Source of the DNA: Verrucomicrobia bacterium UBA1412
Lineage (GTDB): Bacteria; Verrucomicrobiota; Verrucomicrobiia; Limisphaerales; UBA1412
Assembly (NCBI GenBank): GCA_002305615.1
Contig: DBPU01000100.1
Span: forward strand, 1 to 28,591
Reading direction: 5' to 3'
Length of the DNA stretch: 28,591 nt
In this document: piece after piece, positions 7,326 through 14,185 of the stretch
How the letters are laid out: each line of letters opens with the position of its first letter
Position numbering within the stretch: the first letter of the stretch is position 1
Program-made: the position numbers and the translations under genes
Notes under the pieces: model-generated
Seen by the model: the letters and a program-made list of their open reading frames with translations, nothing else
What the model was told of the DNA's origin: nothing
Databases searched by the model: none

Positions 7326-8198
7326 TTAATCCATCGCCCTAGGTTTCAGTACGACAAAATATGCTCCCGGAGAAGCATAGTGCTCTCTCTCATTTCGTTC
7401 GCTACAATTGATCGTAATATCTCCCGGCCATCCATAAACAAAAAAATTAACCTTTCCTTGAGCATTGGTTCTAAGCAAAGCAGGTTCTCCAAAACTTGGC
7501 TGGAACATCGCATAGATACTGGATGCGGTTTTATTAGGGCATAGAACCTGAAAACCTTCCTCATCTTTGACATAAAGGTAATTGGTAATCCCGCTGGGGG
7601 TGATACTTGCTGGAGGAATATTTGTGCCTCTATATTCACCAATCTGTTTAAAGACAAAAAGTGAAAGATCCTCTTCACCCTTTCGTTCCTTTGGGTGTAA
7701 TTGTTGCCCTTTGGAAAGCTCCTGGAATAATTCGGTCTTTTCCGATGGCCTGATGATGACAAACAACACCTCCTTGACACCGTTTGTGTTGGAAGAATCT
7801 TCATCCACTCTAGCGCAATTAATCGAAACGTCTCCAACTGGAATATAGATAAACGAATCAATCTCACCCTGCGTATTGGTTTCAACCAGATCAGCCTCGC
7901 CAAGGTGCGAATGGAACATCGCATAGATATTGGATACGGTTTCATTGGGGCATGTAACAGCAAGACTTTTTTCGTCTATAATATATCGATAATTGGTAAT
8001 CCCAGTGGGGGTAATACTTGCCGGAGGGATATTTGTGCCTCTATATTCACCAATCTGCTTAAAGACAAAGAGCGAAAGATCAGCCTCACCCTTTCGTTCC
8101 TCCGGGGTCACCGCAGCTTCTTTTGTGCAGGAACTCACTCCCAAGCAAACAAGGAGAAGAATACTCGCCAACAATAAATGAAGTTTTGAATTTATCAT
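7326..8198 (-). CDS. Lipoprotein made of two tandem repeat units
   Basis: A 290-aa predicted lipoprotein: the signal segment ends in the lipobox LGVSSC (Cys24), so the mature protein should be lipid-anchored in the envelope. The rest is two copies of one unit of 137 and about 122 residues, starting at residue 32 (PEERKGEADLSLFVFKQIGE) and residue 169 (PKERKGEEDLSLFVFKQIGE). Each unit has IGEYRGTNIPPASITP, then GITNY, a Cys-containing strand (TCPN / LCPN), SNIYAMF or SSIYAMF, a NTQGEI/NAQGKV turn and a closing INC strand. Paired Cys in each unit could form a disulfide. The first half of the units is nearly identical and the second half has diverged. No known family recognised. No Shine-Dalgarno is visible before the ATG, which sits in a very A+T-rich leader. 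Confidence 0.7.
   Translation of the reverse strand: MINSKLHLLLASILLLVCLGVSSCTKEAAVTPEERKGEADLSLFVFKQIGEYRGTNIPPASITPTGITNYRYIIDEKSLAVTCPNETVSNIYAMFHSHLGEADLVETNTQGEIDSFIYIPVGDVSINCARVDEDSSNTNGVKEVLFVIIRPSEKTELFQELSKGQQLHPKERKGEEDLSLFVFKQIGEYRGTNIPPASITPSGITNYLYVKDEEGFQVLCPNKTASSIYAMFQPSFGEPALLRTNAQGKVNFFVYGWPGDITINCSERNEREHYASPGAYFVVLKPRAMD
7581..7694. repeat. Internal gene duplication, distal copy
   Basis: This 114-nt segment matches 7992-8105 at about 100 positions with an exact 411-nt offset (137 codons) and no gaps. It encodes the conserved first half of the second repeat unit of the lipoprotein. Confidence 0.85.
7992..8105. repeat. Internal gene duplication, proximal copy
   Basis: Partner of 7581-7694. 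It encodes the IGEYRGTNIPPASITP part of the first lipoprotein repeat unit. Confidence 0.85.
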
Positions 8199-8243
8199 TA
8201 TTTTAATAATATTAGTTTATTCTTAATTTTTCTAATTATAATA

Positions 8244-8543
8244 TTACATCTTATATAATATACTTATTATAAAAATTAAAAAAGTAAATATATAAAAAAC
8301 AAGGCTAATCCAAGGCTTTCCAACCGGATAAATCAACTTTAGTAAAAGTCTTATCACACCGTAGACCACGGCTCCTATTACACCAAACAGGCAGGGAACA
8401 AACGCATGTGCCAGTATCCATTCAGGATAGCCAATCCCCATATCCCAGTTTTTGATTACTACATAAGAAAATGGTGTCAGTAAAGCAAAAGGGATCAATG
8501 CCGAAATCGCAACGTATTTCATTTCAATGTGTTTCATAATCAT
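8244..8543 (-). CDS. Small polytopic membrane protein, unknown function
   Basis: A 99-aa hydrophobic protein. Three membrane segments can be seen: about residues 11-30 (VAISALIPFALLTPFSYVVI), 44-68 (AHAFVPCLFGVIGAVVYGVI) and 78-97 (WISLVFYIFTFLIFIISIL). No family recognised. It lies 28 nt after the stop of the FGE-like gene and 45 nt before the twin-repeat lipoprotein gene. A candidate promoter with a perfect TATAAT lies just upstream, so it may be transcribed separately as well. The start could be either the ATG at 8543 or the ATG at 8537 (the third codon); the duplicated copy of this start at 7196-7225 supports 8537. Confidence 0.6.
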   Translation of the reverse strand: MIMKHIEMKYVAISALIPFALLTPFSYVVIKNWDMGIGYPEWILAHAFVPCLFGVIGAVVYGVIRLLLKLIYPVGKPWISLVFYIFTFLIFIISILYKM

Positions 8544-8561
8544 CGATGTTTATAACATAGT

Positions 8562-8591
8562 ATTATACGCATTATTGTTTTATGAGAGCAA
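8562..8591 (-). promoter_or_regulatory. Candidate internal promoter for the 99-aa membrane protein gene
   Basis: On the minus strand TTGCTC (8591-8586), an 18-nt spacer and a perfect TATAAT (8567-8562). The -35 and spacer overlap the last codons of the FGE-like gene. Start near 8555, about 12-18 nt before the ATG, leaving almost no leader. Confidence 0.35.
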
Positions 8592-9930
8592 CTCTAAAAC
8601 CTATAGTCGGGCTGAAATCATTGTTATCCCTGAAATAACGGGCAATCGAACGACATTGATAGGCACTTTGGTGCCAGCTTCCTCCGCGGACTGCATGAAT
8701 GTTTCCGGCTTCAGCATAATCTCCAAATTCCGAATTCTTAGCACTGACAGATGATTCCTCACAAGCTTCTGAAGCGCGAATCGTCCCGCGACACCACTCT
8801 GCCACATTGCCGTGCATATCGTACAAGCCATAGGGATTAGGCACTTTTGCGCCCACTTCGTGAGGGCCATAATTCTTACACCCCTGATTGTACCAATACC
8901 ATCCAGCCTGATCCATACTTTCTGATTCATAAATGTTGGCGGGCGATGATATATTGCCAGTGTAAAAATCTTCCCTTACATCGGACCTGCAGGCGTATTC
9001 CCATTGTTGTTCCGTAGGTAAGGTATAGAATTGGTTCGTTGATATTTTTCCGCCGGATTGGGCTATGCTTGTCAATTTATTACAAAACTTCATCGCATCG
9101 TGCCATGAAACATTGTAAACGGGATAGTTATCTCCCTCTCCATGCCCAAATGCCGGGTTATGCCCCATAATCGCGGTATATTGTGCCTGCGTGATTTCAT
9201 ATCTACCGATCGCGAATTCATTCTGTGTTTCGATTGAACCCAAGCTCATTTGTGAAGTATGGTCCGGGTGATTCTTCATTGATTTCCCGAGAGGGTCAAA
9301 TCGTTTCAAAGTGCCCGCGGGAATCCGGACAACCTCAATATCCGGAACGAATGAAACTTTATCGGATGGATCATGCTCTCTTTCAGTTTTGTTTTTTTCA
9401 ACCTGAGCTAGCCACCACTGAAGATGACTGGGCCTTGATGCGGATTGTTTTTCGGAAATCCGTTGAGCTGAAAATAAACCCATGAATTCAACTTTCTTGG
9501 CATCCACATTCATCAATGTCAAAGCCTCGTCCAGACCTTCCAAATTATCAAAGCGAAGAACGACATTTTCACGGGGATAGATCAAGTGATAATAGGTCGT
9601 TGAATCATCCTTTTTCTCGTCATAATTGCCAGGGTTTATTTGCGGATGATTCAGCGTAACAATGATATCATCATTCCACCATACTTCACTTATGCAAGGC
9701 GGGATTACCTGCCGAATACTGGCATCGGATGCGGTCGTATTCATGATAACCAACGGCAAATTGCCTACATAACCGGGCAAGACACATGTCACATACTTGT
9801 TCATAGAGGGAAACAATCCTTTAAGAAGGACGGCTCCCGTGACAGTTCCCGTCATTGTGAAGAGATAAAGAATGAAGGTTCCCACAGCTCCGACACAAAA
9901 AAATGCAAATATCAAAATCCACTTTTTCAT
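8572..9930 (-). CDS. Membrane-anchored FGE/SUMF1-like domain protein, probably non-catalytic
   Basis: A 452-aa protein with an N-terminal anchor (residues 4-27) and an extracytoplasmic body. Residues about 199-451 are a formylglycine-generating-enzyme (sulfatase-modifying factor) fold: VVRIPAGTLKRF, FAIGRYEITQAQYTAIMGHN, YPVYNVSWHDAMKFCNKL, LPTEQQWEYACR, NPYGLYDMHGNVAEWC and HAVRGGSWHQSAYQCRSIAR...GFRVAL all stand in the family order. Genuine FGEs carry two Cys after the RGGS motif; by my alignment His and Ala fall at those positions, and the Cys425 present is displaced by about three residues. This suggests a structural or ligand-binding use of the fold, as in many FGE-like proteins. Residues 50-190 form a second, unrecognised domain. 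No sulfatase gene is in view. The ATG follows the small ORF by 10 nt. Confidence 0.85.
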   Translation of the reverse strand: MKKWILIFAFFCVGAVGTFILYLFTMTGTVTGAVLLKGLFPSMNKYVTCVLPGYVGNLPLVIMNTTASDASIRQVIPPCISEVWWNDDIIVTLNHPQINPGNYDEKKDDSTTYYHLIYPRENVVLRFDNLEGLDEALTLMNVDAKKVEFMGLFSAQRISEKQSASRPSHLQWWLAQVEKNKTEREHDPSDKVSFVPDIEVVRIPAGTLKRFDPLGKSMKNHPDHTSQMSLGSIETQNEFAIGRYEITQAQYTAIMGHNPAFGHGEGDNYPVYNVSWHDAMKFCNKLTSIAQSGGKISTNQFYTLPTEQQWEYACRSDVREDFYTGNISSPANIYESESMDQAGWYWYNQGCKNYGPHEVGAKVPNPYGLYDMHGNVAEWCRGTIRASEACEESSVSAKNSEFGDYAEAGNIHAVRGGSWHQSAYQCRSIARYFRDNNDFSPTIGFRVALIKQ

Positions 9931-9940
9931 GTATCAACTT

Positions 9941-10078
9941 CTATTCTTTTTGTCTGGGATCCCATATGAACAACCACTCGGCCCCTGCATTCACCATCAG
10001 CAGCCCTACGATTCCTCGGAGCAGAACTGCTTGACAAGAATGATTCAAAAGCTTTTCTCGTGGTTCTGTTGCATTCAT
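9941..10078 (-). CDS. Possible small membrane protein (45 aa)
   Basis: A 45-codon frame fills the gap between the HEAT-lipoprotein gene (13 nt upstream) and the FGE-like gene (10 nt downstream). It begins MNATEPREKLLNHSC and contains LLRGIVGLLMVNAGAEWLFI, one hydrophobic segment flanked by Arg on one side and Trp on the other, then ends DPRQKE. That layout is plausible for a single-pass small membrane protein and the tight spacing fits an operon. There is no recognisable Shine-Dalgarno, but neighbours here lack one too. The frame is open further upstream into the end of the HEAT gene, so the true start is uncertain. Chance ORF remains possible. Confidence 0.4.
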   Translation of the reverse strand: MNATEPREKLLNHSCQAVLLRGIVGLLMVNAGAEWLFIWDPRQKE

Positions 10079-10091
10079 AGTATTGAGAGTA

Positions 10092-10994
10092 TCATTCGTT
10101 ATTTTGCAATAATTTTCTTCTAATCGGATCGGATGGCGTAATTGGGATTTTTAAGAATTTTTTTGCTTCTATTCTGACTAATTCGTTTTCCTGATCGTTG
10201 TTCGATATATTTAAAATTATATTATTTATTTTTGTATTATTTATCTTAAATCGATCGAAAACTTTTCTTAATGATCTAATTGCTGTAAATCTCAGACCGA
10301 TTTCAGGGTCGTTTTGAACACGGTCCAACAATTCAGACGCACACAAATCAGGGTCTGTGCAATATTTTCCTATTCCAATAATTGCGTGATACCGCACGTC
10401 CGATGATTGATGTTTTAAGTAAGGAAGCAGAGCAGTCTGTATTTTATCCGCCACTGATCCTTCAATATCGGACGAACCAAGGCTCCCTGCCAATCCACAA
10501 ACCGCCATTTCCCTTATTTTTTCGGAAGGATTCGAAAGTGCTTCCAACAAATATGGGATACCATCTCGCCCCATAGCTGCCAACCCCCAAGCAGCCGAGA
10601 GATAATTTTTATTTGTGTCTAAATTTTCAAGAAATAGTGTCTTTAATGGAACAAGATTAGTGCTTAGTATTGAGAAAATTATACTTAATCTAACTGTTTT
10701 TTTCTCCGTATCATAATCCGGTTTATCTGGATAATTCGGTTTAAAAGAATTAATTTCTTCTGTAATATATTTAAAAATTGTATTCCTATCAAGAGATAAA
10801 ATATTCGTGTGTATTTCATAAAAACTACACTCCGGAATGTCATCTGCAGGTGAAATAGAATCTCTTACATAGTAATCCATTTTATGTAAAATACTTTCCA
10901 ACGGATTGGTTGGCTCTTCTATATTTTTCTCACTATTTTTATTGCAACCAAAAATAAATACAGATAGAAAAATAAGTAACAAAATATTTTTCAT
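10092..10994 (-). CDS. HEAT-repeat lipoprotein
   Basis: A 300-aa predicted lipoprotein with signal segment MKNILLLIFLSVFIFGC (lipobox FIFGC, Cys17). From about residue 110 it consists of HEAT-like helical pairs: AAWGLAAMGRDGIPYLLEAL, KIREMAVCGLAGSLG, SSDVRYHAIIGIGKYCTDPD and EIGLRFTAIRSLRKVFDRF each fit the A/G-helix-turn-helix pattern, and another degenerate unit ends in LVRIEAKKFLKI. HEAT arrays are binding scaffolds, so a protein-protein role at the membrane is likely; the partner is unknown. The gene is strongly A+T-rich with stretches of almost only A and T (for example around 10201-10245) and its ATG stands in an A/T leader without Shine-Dalgarno. It is the first gene of the minus-strand block. 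Confidence 0.78.
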   Translation of the reverse strand: MKNILLLIFLSVFIFGCNKNSEKNIEEPTNPLESILHKMDYYVRDSISPADDIPECSFYEIHTNILSLDRNTIFKYITEEINSFKPNYPDKPDYDTEKKTVRLSIIFSILSTNLVPLKTLFLENLDTNKNYLSAAWGLAAMGRDGIPYLLEALSNPSEKIREMAVCGLAGSLGSSDIEGSVADKIQTALLPYLKHQSSDVRYHAIIGIGKYCTDPDLCASELLDRVQNDPEIGLRFTAIRSLRKVFDRFKINNTKINNIILNISNNDQENELVRIEAKKFLKIPITPSDPIRRKLLQNNE

Positions 10995-11389
10995 ATATTA
11001 ATAAAATTTTCTAAAGTTAGTTACATGGAGACTTCCCGCCCTTCCATTGTCCATCTGTCGTTATCAGCAGATCAGTCACGTGATATTTCGTTTATAATTC
11101 GTGCGTTTCCAGTTTATAAGGACTTCCACCATTTACACAATAATTCCACTCGGTATTGTGGATGATTTTCGAGGTTATGCAAGCGTTTTAACCGAAGAGA
11201 ACGTTTTTTTAACCGCAGATGCCGCAGATTTGCACAGATTATTTTGGAAGGGATAACCGAATGCCCCCCCCCGATGAGGTCGGGGAGATTAGGGGGATAT
11301 CGTTTATTAAAATTGAGACTGCGCATGGGGAAAAACCTTTTTCAGGCTTGAAAAAAAGCGGTGAAATCTTGGGAAGAATCCGAATTGAA
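10995..11389. other. 395-nt intergenic region with repeat copy 2
   Basis: No gene is supported here. It holds the A/T leader of the HEAT gene, repeat copy 2 (11208-11245), and a GC-rich hairpin (11269-11285: CCCCGA, loop TGAGG, TCGGGG) after a run of nine C (11264-11272). A short string TTTTAACCG occurs at 11186 and again close by at the start of the repeat. Translations of the repeat give short open frames on both strands, which I regard as noncoding. Confidence 0.6.
11208..11245 (+). repeat. Dispersed direct repeat, copy 2 (CCGCAGAT-type)
   Basis: Matches 6618-6655 at 36 of 38 positions, same orientation, with GGAAGGG versus AAGGG after it. The two copies bracket the A+T-rich minus-strand gene block. 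Confidence 0.8.
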
Positions 11390-11466
11390 TGGTGGGCGAT
11401 GAGGGACTCGAACCCCCGACCTACTGCGTGTAAAGCAGACGCGCTAACCAACTGTGCCAATCGCCC
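11390..11466 (-). tRNA. tRNA-Val (anticodon TAC)
   Basis: The minus strand folds into a full cloverleaf: acceptor GGGCGAT/ATCGCCC, D-arm with AGTTGGTTA loop, anticodon loop TTTACAC (anticodon TAC, valine), 5-nt variable loop, T-arm with TTCGAGT loop, discriminator A and an encoded CCA (11392-11390). The top anticodon-stem pair is a T-T mismatch and the D-stem has one A-C, neither unusual enough to doubt it. Confidence 0.95.
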
Positions 11467-11501
11467 ACTGGAAGATCTCGACTCGGCAATCGAGAGCGCT
11501 C

Positions 11502-11530
11502 ATGTTACTGAATCGGACGAAGTGAAGCAA
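11502..11530 (-). promoter_or_regulatory. Candidate promoter of tRNA-Val
   Basis: On the minus strand TTGCTT (11530-11525), a 17-nt spacer and TAACAT (11507-11502), ending 35 nt before the first base of the mature tRNA. Confidence 0.4.
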
Positions 11531-11677
11531 GCTCTCAGCACGAAGTTTTACAAGAAAAGATTTGAAAATCCGCCTCTGAAATCCTTTACTCTTGCCTTGG
11601 GTAGAGAAGGAGGAACAGAAATCCCTTGAGATTCAAAACTGAAGTCTTTTTCTTCCGGCACACTATTCAACAATAAA

Positions 11678-12526
11678 ATGGAATCCAGCGACTTAATCCT
11701 TTGGCTGCAAAAAGTTTTGGATGCAGGGTTGGTTTTTTTCTTCCACTGGTTGACCTCGCTTGAGCAGAGCCTCAGGCATTCGCCGCCGCTGGAGCATTTT
11801 GGGGCGATCACCGCTGCCATTACCGGTGTGCTGGCGGCTCGAAATAAGAAGATCGATATTTTCGGCATTTTGGTGCTCGGCTTCGTCACCGGTGTCGGCG
11901 GAGGGACCATTCGGGATATCTGCCTCAATGTTGAGGTCTGGTGGGTAGAGCAACCCAGCTTCACCATTTCGATCGTGATTACCTGTTTCCTCACGTTTTT
12001 TATTACCCGCATCACCCGTCTGCCCCGGAAGCTGCTGGATGTCGCGGATGCATTCGCCCTGGCCTTCTTCACGGTGATTGGCACCTGGAAGGCGATTGAA
12101 TACGATGCCGGCATTGTGAATTCAGTTATGATGGGCGTTATTACCGGGGTCGCGGGCGGAATGCTCAGGGATGTGCTTCTGGGGACGATCCCCAACGTGT
12201 TCAGGCAGGGTATCTATCTCTATGCAACCGCTTCAACCGCAGGGGCTATTCTTTATGTCTGCTCGGATATCTGGAACCTTCCCTACAAATGGTCTCTCAG
12301 TATTGGAGTGATTTTGTTATTGAGAATCGGTGCCATACGTTGGAAGCTCACCTTGCCCGAATACCATGCCGATGAGGAGGATGAACAAAATCAGGCACAG
12401 GGAGCCGCCGCTCCTGCTCCGCTGCCGCCGCTCATTCCACCGGTGGAAGCCGCCTCACTCCCGCAGGCCGAGCCGCCTGTGCTGGTTGAGACAGCTCCTG
12501 AAACGACTCCTCCCCCGGAAAAGTAA
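11678..12526 (+). CDS. TRIC channel / UPF0126 (YadS-YicG) family membrane protein
   Basis: A 282-aa inner-membrane protein of the UPF0126 family, whose members resemble trimeric intracellular cation channels. The two internal repeats each hold the glycine/arginine motif: GVGGGTIRDICL at about residue 72 and GVAGGMLRDVLLG at about residue 159. Seven hydrophobic segments can be picked out. The last 55 residues are an added tail rich in Pro, Ala and Glu, not usual for the family and probably disordered. Cation conduction is inferred from the family. The ATG at 11678 has no good ribosome site; a strong AAGGAGGA lies 60 nt further up but serves no start codon at correct spacing. It precedes mpl by 121 nt on the same strand; co-transcription is possible. 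Confidence 0.9.
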   Translation: MESSDLILWLQKVLDAGLVFFFHWLTSLEQSLRHSPPLEHFGAITAAITGVLAARNKKIDIFGILVLGFVTGVGGGTIRDICLNVEVWWVEQPSFTISIVITCFLTFFITRITRLPRKLLDVADAFALAFFTVIGTWKAIEYDAGIVNSVMMGVITGVAGGMLRDVLLGTIPNVFRQGIYLYATASTAGAILYVCSDIWNLPYKWSLSIGVILLLRIGAIRWKLTLPEYHADEEDEQNQAQGAAAPAPLPPLIPPVEAASLPQAEPPVLVETAPETTPPPEK

Positions 12527-12647
12527 AAACGATTGCGACTTAGGCCGATCAATTTGATGGCTGGCTATTTTGCGAGTTTCTGGTAGGATTTCCACCCGGC
12601 TAGAGATTTTAATAATGCTGATAATTATCTAAATTACTCGTAAAACT

Positions 12648-14072
12648 ATGCAATCATCCCACCCAGCAGCCACTGCAACGGGCAAAAAACCATCATTTTA
12701 TTTTGCCGGAATTTGCGGCACGGCCATGGCTTCAGCCGCTGTCGCCCTCAAGAATCAGGGCTATACCGTGACCGGCTCGGACACGAATATCTATCCGCCG
12801 ATGTCCGATTTTCTCGCCTCTCACGGCATTGAGCCCCTGCCCGGCTATCACGAAAAGAATCTACAATCTCAAAAGCCGGATTGGGTGGTCATCGGCAATG
12901 CGCTCTCTCGAGGCAATCCCGAGGTGGAATATGTTTTACGGGAGCGGCTCCCCTACACTTCTCTGCCGGAGCTGCTCAAGAACCATTTTATCAGAGGCAA
13001 GCGCTCTCTGGTCGTCTGCGGAACTCACGGAAAGACGACGACGACTTCTCTCCTGGCCTGGGTTTTCGAGCACAATGGATTTAATCCCAGCTATTTAATC
13101 GGTGGAATACCGCCTAATCTGGGTCAGGGTGCCCGCTTTACCGATAGCCCCTGGTTCATTATCGAGGGGGATGAATACGACACCGCCTTTTTCGATAAGC
13201 GCAGTAAGTTTATCCATTACTGCCCCGAGGTGGCTCTCCTGAACAATCTGGAGTTCGACCACGCGGATATCTTTGAAAACCTCGCCGCCGTCAAAAAAAC
13301 CTTCCGCCATCTCATCCAGACCGTGCCCTCCAATGGACTGGTGCTCTGCAACGGAGAGGATCAAAACCTCATGGAAATCACGCGCAATGTCCGGTTCTGT
13401 CCGGTCAAGAGATTCGGCTTCGGGTCCGAGAATGATTTCCGGGCCGCTCATATCACTCATGAAAATGGGGGCTCGAGCTTTGAACTTCAGGGCATTACCT
13501 ACTCCACTCCGACGCTGGCAGGAGATTTCAATATCCGTAACGCTCTGGGGGTGGCTTCCTGCGCACTGCACTGCGGGCTCACTCCTGCGCAAATTCAATC
13601 GGCTTTTCTCTCATTCAAGGGCATCCGCCGCAGGATGGAGGTTTTCGGGGTTAAATCGGGTGTCACCCTCATTGACGATTTCGGCCATCACCCGACCGCT
13701 ATCTCCCAGACACTTGCCGCCTTGCGCCAGCGTTACCCGTCTCAGCGCATCTGGGCGGCTTTTGAACCACGCTCCAATACCACCCGCCGCAATATATTCC
13801 AGCAGGAACTCGCCGAGGCTCTGGGCTCCGCCGACGGAGTGGCCATCAGCGCCATTGCCCGAGAAGAGCAGCTGGCTCCCGAGGAAAGACTGGATGTGGG
13901 CAAACTCGTCCTTCAGATACAGAAAAGTCGGCAAATTCCGGCGGCTCATTTTGCGGAAGTCCCCTCAATAGTCGAATGGCTCTGCAAACAGGTGAAGCCG
14001 GGCGACGTGATCAGCGTCTTCAGCAACGGCAAGTTCGGCGGAATTCACCGTCTCCTGATGGAAGCACTTTAA
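12648..14072 (+). CDS. mpl: UDP-N-acetylmuramate:L-alanyl-gamma-D-glutamyl-meso-diaminopimelate ligase
   Basis: A 474-aa cytoplasmic Mur-ligase-family enzyme that attaches the recycled tripeptide L-Ala-gamma-D-Glu-meso-DAP to UDP-MurNAc with ATP, salvaging murein breakdown products. The N-terminal Rossmann motif GICGTAMASAA is the Mpl-type variant (GICGTxM), the P-loop CGTHGKTTTT is at about 124-133, IEGDEYDTAFFDKRSKFIHY is the Mpl-specific form of the central motif, and LNNLEFDHADIF and DDFGHHPTAI complete the ATP and substrate sites. Length agrees with the family (about 450-460). MurC would show a different first motif, so the assignment to Mpl is firm. The start used is the ATG at 12648. 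The gene ends in a strong terminator. Presence of Mpl implies a meso-DAP peptidoglycan. Confidence 0.95.
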   Translation: MQSSHPAATATGKKPSFYFAGICGTAMASAAVALKNQGYTVTGSDTNIYPPMSDFLASHGIEPLPGYHEKNLQSQKPDWVVIGNALSRGNPEVEYVLRERLPYTSLPELLKNHFIRGKRSLVVCGTHGKTTTTSLLAWVFEHNGFNPSYLIGGIPPNLGQGARFTDSPWFIIEGDEYDTAFFDKRSKFIHYCPEVALLNNLEFDHADIFENLAAVKKTFRHLIQTVPSNGLVLCNGEDQNLMEITRNVRFCPVKRFGFGSENDFRAAHITHENGGSSFELQGITYSTPTLAGDFNIRNALGVASCALHCGLTPAQIQSAFLSFKGIRRRMEVFGVKSGVTLIDDFGHHPTAISQTLAALRQRYPSQRIWAAFEPRSNTTRRNIFQQELAEALGSADGVAISAIAREEQLAPEERLDVGKLVLQIQKSRQIPAAHFAEVPSIVEWLCKQVKPGDVISVFSNGKFGGIHRLLMEAL

Positions 14073-14106
14073 AAAAAGGAGCCTTGCCACACCGGACATG
14101 GGTAAT

Positions 14107-14138
14107 AAAAAAGACCGCATTGAATGCGGCCTTTTTTT
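14107..14138. terminator. Bidirectional rho-independent terminator
   Basis: CCGCAT, loop TGA, ATGCGG, preceded by a run of A and followed by a run of T, so that it works for mpl on the plus strand and for the convergent gene (ending at 14186) on the minus strand. Confidence 0.9.
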
Positions 14139-14185
14139 ATTGCGTGTCAAAGGCAAGCCTGTCCGGCCGGCCTTATTGCTACGTA

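Noticed and set aside
11114..11326. 70-codon minus-strand frame across repeat copy 2
   Set aside because: The translation (for example SKIICANLRHLRLKK) comes from the dispersed repeat and the C-run, not from a gene.
11548..12195. 215-codon minus-strand frame over the TRIC gene
   Set aside because: Antisense to a recognised membrane protein gene; Ser/Pro/Thr/Ile composition is a reverse image of its hydrophobic codons.
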